From Hofstenia miamia (Eukaryota > Xenacoelomorpha > Acoela): a stretch of 64,000 nucleotides of DNA. This document shows, one piece after another, positions 12,806 to 21,132 of this stretch (its first letter is position 1; each line of letters opens with the position of its first letter). The translations under genes were made by a program, and so were the position numbers. The stretch is from the NCBI GenBank assembly GCA_004352715.1, contig SCFE01000011.1:3046001-3110000 (forward strand). Direction: 5' to 3'. The notes below the pieces were generated by a model. The model had not been told where the DNA came from. It did not search any database and saw nothing but the letters and a program-made list of their open reading frames with translations.

Positions 12806-13013
12806 AAGTTATTTGTTACCACCTTTACGATGTTACATGATGATGGATGATTTAACAGTGGTCATACTGAAATGGTTATTACGATTGTATCTTTATATCT
12901 TATTACATATAGTTACTTTAATAGTTGTTACATGTTGCTCAATGTTCTGTAAGGGAGACCTTCGGCCGACTTATAGTTCTTATTTCTTGCTGGTGGCATT
13001 GATTGTTTACATG

Positions 13014-13020
13014 TATAAAG
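13014..13020 (+). promoter_or_regulatory. Possible TATA box in family B LTR
   Basis: TATAAAG lies about 370 bases before the AATAAA at 13385 in the same LTR. TATA-like words are common in AT-rich DNA, so this is only a candidate promoter of the retroelement. Confidence 0.2.
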
Positions 13021-13384
13021 GGCTATTATCTATTCATCTATATGTAGGGTTATTAAATGTAGGGCCTCATAATAAGCTATTACAGCAGAACGGTTGCGAC
13101 ACTTCGTTTATTGCATTAGTTCGTAATAACAAAAACAATCAATGCACTAAATTGTTAGGTAGTTGCAATCCCCATTACACTGAGTTCACTATTCACATCA
13201 CCATTCCATTGTTGTTCTCTTTACCACGTTGGCAGTCACATTGGTAAGATGCAGATGGCGAACGTGTTCCTGGAAGTGCTCGGCTTCTATTGAGTGTCGA
13301 TCCTGTTCTCTAATCTCTCCGCCTTATCTAAATAAGTTTGGTTAACTAGGCAGCTACAAAGGCTCCGGCATATTAAATGAGTTT

Positions 13385-13390
13385 AATAAA
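13385..13390 (+). promoter_or_regulatory. Possible polyadenylation signal in family B LTR
   Basis: AATAAA about 120 bases before the LTR end, a usual place for the end of the R region. The corresponding site in the 3' LTR (about 16320) reads GTTAATGAAC, so the signal is altered there. Confidence 0.3.
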
Positions 13391-13511
13391 CCACACATTT
13401 ATAGTAAAGGAGAGAAACTGGAAAAGTGTCAACCTCGCGTTATGTTTAACCTAAGAAAAGTAGTAGTTTTCTCTAAGTATGGCCATCACAGCGAGTTGGC
13501 ATGATTCTACA

Positions 13512-13527
13512 TGGCGACCGTGACAGG
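13512..13527 (+). other. Primer-binding site, complementary to tRNA-Arg 3' end
   Basis: TGGCGACCGTGACAGG follows the LTR end (CTACA) without a gap. Its complement ends CGGTCGCCA, which fits the 3' end of an animal tRNA-Arg(UCG) with CCA as I know it. The same tRNA is used by 412/mdg1-type Ty3/Gypsy elements. A degraded copy sits at 19410-19425 after a family A LTR. Confidence 0.75.
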
Positions 13528-13681
13528 CGCTTAAAAGAGCGTGCACAAGGAGAGAAACGATGGTGTACTGAGTAATGAATGTGTACGAAAAGTTACAAAC
13601 AAAAGTCTATTACGAATTTATGAGTGGGTTAAGATAGTTGTTTCTTCTCGCTCAAAATAAAGAAGTGAACCAAGCAAAAAG

Positions 13682-14343
13682 ATGGTGAGCTATAGTAACC
13701 GTGAGTACATGGTACTGGTGAAGGATACCAATATACAATTGCCTCTAGTATTTATGAAAATGGTGAATTCAAGGAAAAAACAAAGGACTAGAGCCAAAAC
13801 GCAAAGGACACCCCAAAACCAAACAACCCCACAGATTGTTAATACATCCCCTGAAAGTCAAAATTCCCCAACAGAGACAGTACTGCAGCAAGAGGATGAA
13901 GGAGCAACACTGTCGATAATGGAATTACGAAGAATAATAGAAGAAAATAGGAACGAGAGACNTGTTACAAATAGAAAATTTAACTCAAAGGATGTTTGAG
14001 ATAGAACTAGCGAATGCCGAGAAAGATAAAAGAATTGAAGAAATTACGCAAGATACTAGCTCTAGATTAACGGAGCAGAGGAATGTCTTCCAAAACCAAA
14101 TTGAGAAACTAACAGAAGCAAATAAAGAAATACAAATGCAGAGCGAAAATTTAAAGCAAATGATCACTCAGATGCATGAGGAAAATGTGAACTTGAAGGA
14201 GGACAATATCTTTAAGCAGCTACGAATAGATGAGCTAGAAGACAAAATTCGTCTGACGACACTAACGAATGAGGGAACAGAAGAGAAAAAGAAAGACAGT
14301 ATGAAGATTATTAAAAACACGATAATGCAAGAAAGTGAAAAAT
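13682..14343 (+). pseudogene. Family B gag N-terminal part with coiled coil
   Basis: A frame opens at ATG 13682, about 150 bases after the primer-binding site. A Lys/Arg/Gln/Thr-rich stretch (RKKQRTRAKTQRTPQNQ) is followed by a long alpha-helical region dense in Glu, Lys, Gln and Asn (IEKLTEANKEIQMQ, LRIDELEDKI). This looks like a coiled coil of about 150 residues, as in many retroelement Gag proteins. The frame is broken only by the single N at 13962; dropping that N restores it (ENLTQRMFEIELANAEKDK). No capsid or zinc knuckle follows; the frame stops after QESEK. The minus-strand gag at 18443-19136 has a similar coil ending LEQLRDKLRL. Confidence 0.65.
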
Positions 14344-15153
14344 AAAATGAAATATGACCCAGAGATATGGGATATTAATTTAGTAACTGAATTTAGGAAA
14401 GATGAAATGAACGGAACGATCACCGATGAAATCGAGGAGAGTGAGAAGAAGGAGGACCCCGCAGACCGATCGTCAATTAAAGGACGTGAGGACAGAGGNT
14501 CTAGATAGTGTTCATGAAGAAGAATTTCAAGACGAATATAGACCCAAGAAAGACGAACCTGAAGTTGAAAGAAGAATAATGCCCCAGAGGGCAGCGAAAA
14601 ATAAATTAAAATATGACCCAGAAATATGGGATATTTTTAGTAACTGAATTTAGGAAAGATGAAATGAACAGAACGATCACCGATGAAATCGAGGAGAGTG
14701 AAAAGAAGGAGGACCCCGCAGACCGATCGTCAAATAAAGGACGTGAGGACAGAGTTAACATCAGCGAGCTCCACTAACAAAGCTAGATCTCCGCAATCCG
14801 ATTGCCAAATAAAGGGCATGACGATGGAGAATTCACCACCTAGCAATAAGAGACGGTGAGTGAGAAGAAGAGCTCCACAGTCTGATCACCAATTAAAGGG
14901 TATGAAGACGGAGCAGATGACACCTACCAATAAGAGACGAAGAATAAGAAGGAAGTCTCCTCAATCCGATTACCGAATAAAGGGTATGAGGATGGAGATG
15001 ATAAAAGAAAAATCACCCTCTACCAAATGTCAATTAACGGGCAGGCGGGTAAATGAGGGCCATCTACAAGATACTGATCGCCAATTAAAGGGCGTGAGGC
15101 TGGAAATACCGAATTATGCACACTCCCCTTCAACATCCACAAGTACTCAAAGT
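14344..15153 (+). pseudogene. Family B post-integrase tail with tandem PQSDxQLKG motif array
   Basis: The segment opens with YDPEIWDINLVTEFRKDE, which matches YDPEIWYLNLLTEF in the tail of the pol at 57085-57150, and PQRAAKNK just before it matches PQRAVRNK there. An array follows of a basic motif about 13 residues long and spaced 20-28 residues apart: TPQTDRQLKDVRTE, TPQTDRQIKDVRTE, SPQSDCQIKGMTME, APQSDHQLKGMKTE, SPQSDYRIKGMRME, a weaker STKCQLTGRRVNE, and DTDRQLKGVRLE. The array frame is read from about 14426 and again from about 14690 to the gap. The opening part occurs twice (14334-14498 and 14597-14755), with a lone N at 14499 between, so part of it may be an assembly duplicate. Function is unknown; the net positive charge would suit nucleic-acid contact. 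Confidence 0.6.
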
Positions 15154-16153
15154 NNNNNNNNNNNNNNNNNNNNNNNNNNNNNNNNNNNNNNNNNNNNNNN
15201 NNNNNNNNNNNNNNNNNNNNNNNNNNNNNNNNNNNNNNNNNNNNNNNNNNNNNNNNNNNNNNNNNNNNNNNNNNNNNNNNNNNNNNNNNNNNNNNNNNNN
15301 NNNNNNNNNNNNNNNNNNNNNNNNNNNNNNNNNNNNNNNNNNNNNNNNNNNNNNNNNNNNNNNNNNNNNNNNNNNNNNNNNNNNNNNNNNNNNNNNNNNN
15401 NNNNNNNNNNNNNNNNNNNNNNNNNNNNNNNNNNNNNNNNNNNNNNNNNNNNNNNNNNNNNNNNNNNNNNNNNNNNNNNNNNNNNNNNNNNNNNNNNNNN
15501 NNNNNNNNNNNNNNNNNNNNNNNNNNNNNNNNNNNNNNNNNNNNNNNNNNNNNNNNNNNNNNNNNNNNNNNNNNNNNNNNNNNNNNNNNNNNNNNNNNNN
15601 NNNNNNNNNNNNNNNNNNNNNNNNNNNNNNNNNNNNNNNNNNNNNNNNNNNNNNNNNNNNNNNNNNNNNNNNNNNNNNNNNNNNNNNNNNNNNNNNNNNN
15701 NNNNNNNNNNNNNNNNNNNNNNNNNNNNNNNNNNNNNNNNNNNNNNNNNNNNNNNNNNNNNNNNNNNNNNNNNNNNNNNNNNNNNNNNNNNNNNNNNNNN
15801 NNNNNNNNNNNNNNNNNNNNNNNNNNNNNNNNNNNNNNNNNNNNNNNNNNNNNNNNNNNNNNNNNNNNNNNNNNNNNNNNNNNNNNNNNNNNNNNNNNNN
15901 NNNNNNNNNNNNNNNNNNNNNNNNNNNNNNNNNNNNNNNNNNNNNNNNNNNNNNNNNNNNNNNNNNNNNNNNNNNNNNNNNNNNNNNNNNNNNNNNNNNN
16001 NNNNNNNNNNNNNNNNNNNNNNNNNNNNNNNNNNNNNNNNNNNNNNNNNNNNNNNNNNNNNNNNNNNNNNNNNNNNNNNNNNNNNNNNNNNNNNNNNNNN
16101 NNNNNNNNNNNNNNNNNNNNNNNNNNNNNNNNNNNNNNNNNNNNNNNNNNNNN
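15154..16153. other. Assembly gap, exactly 1000 N
   Basis: The round size suggests a placeholder. The 3' LTR should be about 1.84 kb but only its last 295 bases follow, so at least 1.5 kb plus the end of the internal region must be hidden unless the LTR is truncated. Confidence 0.99.
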
Positions 16154-16448
16154 TCTCTTTACTCCGTTGGCAGTCACATTGGTAAGATGCAGCTGGCAAG
16201 TGTGTTCCTGAGAGTGCGCCGCTTCTATTTGAGCGTCGATCCTGTTCTCTAATCTCTCCGCTTGATTTAAATAAGTTTGGTTAACTAAGTAGCTACAAAG
16301 GCTCTGGTATATTAAATATGTTAATGAACCACGCATTTATAGTAGAGGAGAGAAATTGGAAAATGTCAACCTCGCGTTATGTTTAACCTAAGAAAAGTAA
16401 CAGTTTTCTCTAAGTACGGCCATCACGGCGAGTTGGCATGATTCTACA
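16154..16448 (+). repeat. Family B 3' LTR, terminal 295 bases
   Basis: Aligns end to end with 13219-13511, with about two dozen differences by eye, and ends in the same GGCATGATTCTACA. It is followed by CCAG, the target duplication that also precedes the 5' LTR. Confidence 0.85.
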
Positions 16449-16452
16449 CCAG

Positions 16453-17211
16453 AATGCTTGTGTGAGTCCTTTCCTGCTTAGTTTTAGTCATATTTCTTCT
16501 TTGATGTCTACACTTTATGTTATGCCTATGATGTCCACTGCCTGTTTGTTGTATGGCTTGAGCAGCACATTTAGCTCTGTCCTTGTGAATGCCTTCATAA
16601 ACATCAGTTTCATTGTTGCAACTGTTTGTTGTTCTTTAATATTTTGGAAGTTCCTCTCTTTGATTTCTCTAGATTCTCTTGTTACTTTGATCTTGACTAA
16701 GAACCATTCATCATCCATATCTAACCACTCAATTGTTCTTCTCCCCACTTTTCAATATTTATACTGTTGATTGTCTGTTGGGTTTTGGGAGAAAGTAGTA
16801 ATTGAGAGGATCTTAGCAACTCTTCTTCCTCTATCATTTCTCTCTTGTTTTTGTCACCATCTCACAGAATTCCACTTGTTCAGTTATCCCACCTTTTTTC
16901 ATCATTTCCACACTCCTGATTATCTTGGTGAATGTGCATATACTCATATCTTTCCATTTCTTTTTCTACATTTTCTGCATGTTTTTCTGTACTGCTGCAT
17001 TTTGTATCTTTTCAGTGCTGACTAGTTTTTGTTTTATTATTTTTCTCATCATGATCCATGGTTGGTTCTCCAGTTGTTTCAGCCATGTTTCTGATGTCAC
17101 TCTCCACATGTGCTTTCTCAATGGTTCCTCAAATATTGTTATTTCATTCAGGCGTATCCCACTCTTATTTGCAATATTGACTATTGACATTTTCCCCATT
17201 GGGGAACTCAA
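16453..17211 (-). pseudogene. Family A gag, middle part
   Basis: Minus-strand frames at 17211-16966 and 16748-16515 contain SSPMGKMSIVNI, then IFEEPLRKHMW, and IKEQQTVATMKLMFMKAFTR followed by LLKPYNKQAVD. The plus-strand copy at 58960-59220 has the same blocks (IFEEPMKKYMW; EEQTVTTKKLMFTEAFTR; LLKPYNQLAVD). I know no named domain for these blocks, but their place upstream of a zinc knuckle and protease in the 57.8-62 kb copy marks them as Gag. The piece continues at 11674 after the nested element. Confidence 0.65.
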
Positions 17212-17218
17212 CCATTTG

Positions 17219-18425
17219 GTTCAGCTCAATGATGTAACTTATATGTACCCTATCCTAGCTCAGTGTATACTCAAGACAAGACACAATTCAACTTAGACTT
17301 GTTACTAGCTGCTTAATTAATATTATATGTAGCCATTACAAAAATATATTGGCTTTAATAATGGTTTAAAATTAAGCAGCTTCCTAACCTACATTTATAA
17401 ATTAGTGCATTCTTGGTCACTTTATCAATCACTTTATAGTCACTAATTTGGATCTGAAATAATGTAAATATAATACTTAGGTTTTGGTCATCAAATGTAT
17501 TTCAAATTCATTTATTTTAATATATGTACTGGGTTGGTACTTGAAATGAATACCAAATTTCTCAAAACAAATACTGAAAATCTCAAAACAGATATTGAAT
17601 ATATAGTTTGTAACAGATTTATATGGGACATAGTTTAAAGAGACAATCATATTATTATTTAAAAGGATTTTATTTTTAATAGGATGTTAATTACCATTAG
17701 TTAATTAATTTTTGAAAGTTAATTTAAATTTTCTAAATTTGCCTTATATTTCAATTCCAAGCTGCAGTCACAACCCCCAAAAAATTACAATTTTTAATTC
17801 TGTGTCTAAATGCCATAAACATATGATTTAATAGTGATTGCTATTGGTTGAAAGCTAACAAAGGTTTCCATAGTTACATTTTCTCAGTATCTGTTTTGAG
17901 ATTTTTGGTATTTGTTTTGAGATAATCAGTATTCCTTTCAAGTACCAACCTATGTACTGAGTGATAACTAGTTAACTAAATGGGAGAAAAACCTCTATAC
18001 CTAACCTAAGTACACTTTTGTTGTCTTGCACAAAGACCCTAGAATCAGTCTCAATGATGGATCCAGACCACCACTAAACACCACTCATTTACCTTGACAT
18101 TCTAATAAATATTCATTCCATATTAACAGATTAAAATAAGAATTCTAAATAAAATTTTTATCAATTGCTTACAAAGTTTTGAATCTATTTATTGCAAATT
18201 CAGAAAAGTACCTGTTGATTTCAAATTTGAACTTTTGTCTACCAATATGGTGGCTAAAAATAATGAAAGTGATTTTGCCCTATTTGTTTTGCCAAAAGTA
18301 TTATTATTGACAGACACTTATCTCTTAAAGTTGACACTTATTGTTTCTTGGTTGCATAATACAAATTAATCTAACTGATCTAATAATCTTATAATATTTC
18401 TAATCATAATTTGGATAATGCTGCA
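17219..18425 (-). repeat. Family A LTR, copy 2 (truncated, holds a MITE)
   Basis: The plus-strand right end is TTTGGATAATGCTGCA, matching the other copies. The left end stops at about 17219, where gag sequence begins, so about 240 bases of LTR are missing. A 419-bp MITE interrupts it at 17532-17950. It lies between two gag pieces (18443-19136 and 16453-17211). Confidence 0.75.
17532..17950. mobile_element. MITE with 9-bp target duplication, MULE-like
   Basis: The ends are a perfect 15-bp inverted repeat GGTTGGTACTTGAAA. The inversion extends imperfectly over about 65 bases, and each arm carries two copies of a CTCAAAACAxATAC word. The target duplication TATGTACTG is at 17523-17531 and 17951-17959. 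A 9-bp duplication suggests the Mutator-like superfamily. An 8-bp duplication (hAT) plus a chance base is possible, though the terminal GG is unusual for hAT. No coding capacity. Confidence 0.85.
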
Positions 18426-18442
18426 CTATGTTTTTTCACTGT

Positions 18443-19136
18443 TTCCCCACATTGAAGTTGGTCAGTTACTGCCTTCATAATCTTGTTTATAAATTTTTGT
18501 TTTTCTTCAATGGTATCTCCATTGAGCTCTTCATAATGTACTCATCTGTTTGCACTGTTTGGTGGTGCCTGTGATTTGTTTTCTTTTGCTTGTTGAAATT
18601 ATAATTAATGCATTCAAATATTTTTGTGATCATCCTCTTCATTTAATTATATTAGTCTTAACTTGTCTCTTAGTTGTTCAAGCTCTTCTGCCTGTATATC
18701 ATTGTCTTTTATCAGCTGCCTGTTCTCATTTTCTAATTGCAAATTCATCTTTTCCCATTTCTGGTTTTGTTCCAGAAATCATTTGTTAGACTCTGACAGT
18801 TGATGGGTGAGTGTCTTGATTTCATGTTGAAATAGTTTACTCTGTATGTCTAGTGTTACTTCCATATATGTCTTCAGTTTATTCAGCATGATTTCACTCT
18901 ACTGGACCATTTGTTTTACTTTCTCCATCAAGTGTTTTATTTTGTTTCTAAACAGCACTTCCATTTAACTGCTTTTTCTTATAATTTCAAATATCTCTTG
19001 GGGACTCATTTCAAGGGACATCTGTAATGTCTGCAACTCCATAGTGGGGAACAAATATGTATCTTTGGAGTGTGATGCTGAGTGTGAAGCTCTGGGGTTA
19101 CCACTCTGGGGCTGTCTTCTTGGCATTACCTTTTCT
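18443..19136 (-). pseudogene. Family A gag N-terminal part with coiled coil
   Basis: On the minus strand the frame starts at ATG (plus 19134-19136) with MPRRQPQSGNPRASHSASHS, 274 bases beyond a primer-binding site. It continues as a Glu/Gln/Lys-rich helix (SESNK, FLEQNQKWEKMNLQLENENR, EELEQLRDKLRL). Several stops break it. The layout LTR, primer site, leader, coiled-coil gag is the same as in family B at 13.5-14.3 kb, and the two coils look distantly related. The coding trace ends where the LTR copy at 17219-18425 begins. Confidence 0.6.
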
Positions 19137-19409
19137 TCCTTTAAACATTTTTAGGCTAGTTCATATTGTCTTTCATTCTCAGTTATAATTCTCAGCTCTT
19201 TTTTGGTGCACTAGGCTAGATTTGAGTTGATTTCTTCAATGACTATCACATTCTTTCTGGTACAACCATCCAGGTGCTTGTGATTACAATTCTTGACTAA
19301 GAAGTGATATCATAGGCGCCTTATTGAATGTAGGAGATTTATTCTGAGAGGAAACACCTCTCTTAACTAAGATAAAGAATAAGTTTTCCAAATTCTACAT
19401 GTTATTTTA

Positions 19410-19425
19410 GCTGTCACAGTTGCCA
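19410..19425 (-). other. Degraded tRNA-Arg-type primer-binding site
   Basis: On the minus strand TGGCAACTGTGACAGC follows the LTR end ...TGTTACA directly. It differs from the family B site at 13512-13527 at three of 16 positions. This fixes the sense strand of the family A LTRs as minus for this group. Confidence 0.65.
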
Positions 19426-20310
19426 TGTAACATTCTCTACCAGACTTTGTCATCTGGATTCTGTATTATACTGTTATATTTAGAATGATACATTAGCAGG
19501 TAGGGGTGTACTATTCTCATACTGCTTCACTTCTAAAAAATTAATTCCATTAACTATAATTAACAGATGACATTATGAACACTATTTAGATGACAAAGCT
19601 TTGCAGCATCATTTCAAACTGTTGATAAGTGGGCATCCACCTGAGGCAAATCTGTATACCCAGCAACAATCACTCTTCTACATTCCAATTGGTTGATTTC
19701 CACCACTCAGCTCAGTGCTGTAGCTTATGTGTACCTAGCCTAGCTCAGTGTTTGCTCAAGACAAGACACAACTTGACATAGTCTCTATTTGTAAAGTGCC
19801 CCTTATACTTGCAAGCTGCTTGCTAAATATTATAATTAGCCATTACTGAAATATATTGGCTTTAATAATTTAATTAAATATCTGGCAGCTTCCTATCCTA
19901 CATATAATAATTGTTATATGCATACATGCTTGTTCACATTATTTGTCACATTATCATCATTAATAAATATAAATTCCTAAGTTTGGATTACTAGCCATAT
20001 CTGGAATCTATTATTGTTAGTATATGTAAGAGAATGATCAATAGTCAGCTAAATAAAAATAAAAACTCCTAACCATAGTCCTAACCTAATTGTACTTTCA
20101 TGGCTCAGTACAAGGAACCTAGAATCATTCCCATGATGGATCCTCACCACTACTAAACACCAATTGTATAGCTTGACATTCTATCTGATAATCAAACTGT
20201 AGTAGAAAATAATTAAAAACAATTCCAAAGAAATTTTTTTATTAATTGTTACAACTAAATTGAATCTATTTATAACTAACTGGAAAAATTACCTGTTGAT
20301 TTCAAAATTT
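19426..20310 (-). repeat. Family A LTR, copy 3 (5' LTR of the gag at 18443-19136, truncated)
   Basis: Starts TGTAACATTCTCTACC on the plus strand and aligns with the other copies up to about 20310 (ACCTGTTGATTTCAAA), where similarity stops. The start of the sense LTR is missing. Next come about 200 bases of unassigned AT-rich DNA and the piggyBac element. Confidence 0.7.
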
Positions 20311-20515
20311 AATTTCCTTAACTCTGATTTGAGTAACTTTTTAGATAAAATATTTTTTTTAATTGGCCTTTACTTTTATAGATGTTTTTATGCATGTTTT
20401 CAATTTTAATTCTTATTTACAATTAATATGTGGAACTAATTATAGGGAATTGCTTGAGGTACTGCATTTCTCTTGGTAATTGTAGATGACTACCAATAAC
20501 CAATATATACCTTAA

Positions 20516-20722
20516 CACTAGAATGGCAGAACCTGTCAATTGACGATTTTTTTATTTTAAAACTGATATAGTTTTTTTTAAAGAAATATTTTTTATAACC
20601 CTCTCGTGAGTTTTTATCATTTTCGAAGTGACACAAAATGCAAAAGAAAATTTTATGATAACTCATCTTGAAAATAAAATATTGTTGAATATACCTACAA
20701 CGGCGAAACCCGTCAATTGACG
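20516..20722. repeat. piggyBac left terminal and subterminal repeats
   Basis: The outer repeat starts at 20516 and is followed by TGTCAATTGACG (20534-20545, one base off the perfect palindrome). A second block at 20698-20722 repeats the order ACAACGGCGAAACC then CGTCAATTGACG (20711-20722). The right end has the same blocks in reverse order, so these are likely transposase-binding sites, by analogy with the internal repeats of piggyBac. Confidence 0.75.
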
Positions 20723-21132
20723 ATTTGAATAATATTAATAAAATTCTAGCAATTTTTAAATGTTAATGGCAACTATTTTACATTATTACATACAGTAAAC
20801 AATAAATACATATTGTGAGCTATTCTGTATTATTACATTTATTGTCAAATTAATTGATATTTATTTCATGTTTTTGTTTAGTGAAATTTATTTTTGAATA
20901 CATCAATTCACCAAAACATATACATGCTTCTAAAATTACGATAAAAACAAGCTTTATTGACATATTGCAAGAATTTATTTACAAAGCAAGTATCAAATAA
21001 TATTTGAGATCATTTTCACCAGATTAAAATGAAAATAGAATAATATGTAACTAATGTAATGATATAATATGCAATATTGAGTCTGGATAATAAAGGGAAC
21101 AAATTTTGTAAAAATAGATGCAAATTTACATT

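Larger units (their letters stand above)
11675..13511 (+). repeat. Family B 5' LTR (contains N gap)
   Basis: The LTR spans TGTGACATA to GATTCTACA, about 1.84 kb if the internal gap is correctly sized, which is long for an LTR. Its last 295 bases recur at 16154-16448, and its first 350 bases recur, diverged, at 41157-41500. Weak frames inside it (for example 12813-13247) have no motif and are taken as chance. Confidence 0.8.
11675..16448 (+). mobile_element. Family B Ty3/Gypsy-type LTR element, internally deleted, nested in gag
   Basis: The element starts TGTGACATAATC and ends GATTCTACA. It is flanked by a 4-bp target duplication CCAG (11671-11674 and 16449-16452) and interrupts a minus-strand family A gag whose reading continues on both sides. 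Contents in order are a long 5' LTR to 13511, a primer-binding site, a leader, a gag start with coiled coil, a post-integrase-type tail with a motif array, a 1000-N gap and the end of the 3' LTR. No protease, RT, RNase H or integrase is visible between gag and tail. The LTR ends differ at roughly two dozen of 295 sites by eye, so the insertion is not very recent. The autonomous partner may be the pol at 54416-57745. Confidence 0.85.

Noticed and set aside
12049-12840. Long open frames on both strands across 12202-12805
   Set aside because: They consist almost wholly of N and have no coding meaning.
15020-16336. Open frames of 350-440 codons around 15.0-16.3 kb
   Set aside because: They span the 1000-N gap. 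Only the plus-strand part before 15153 has real content.
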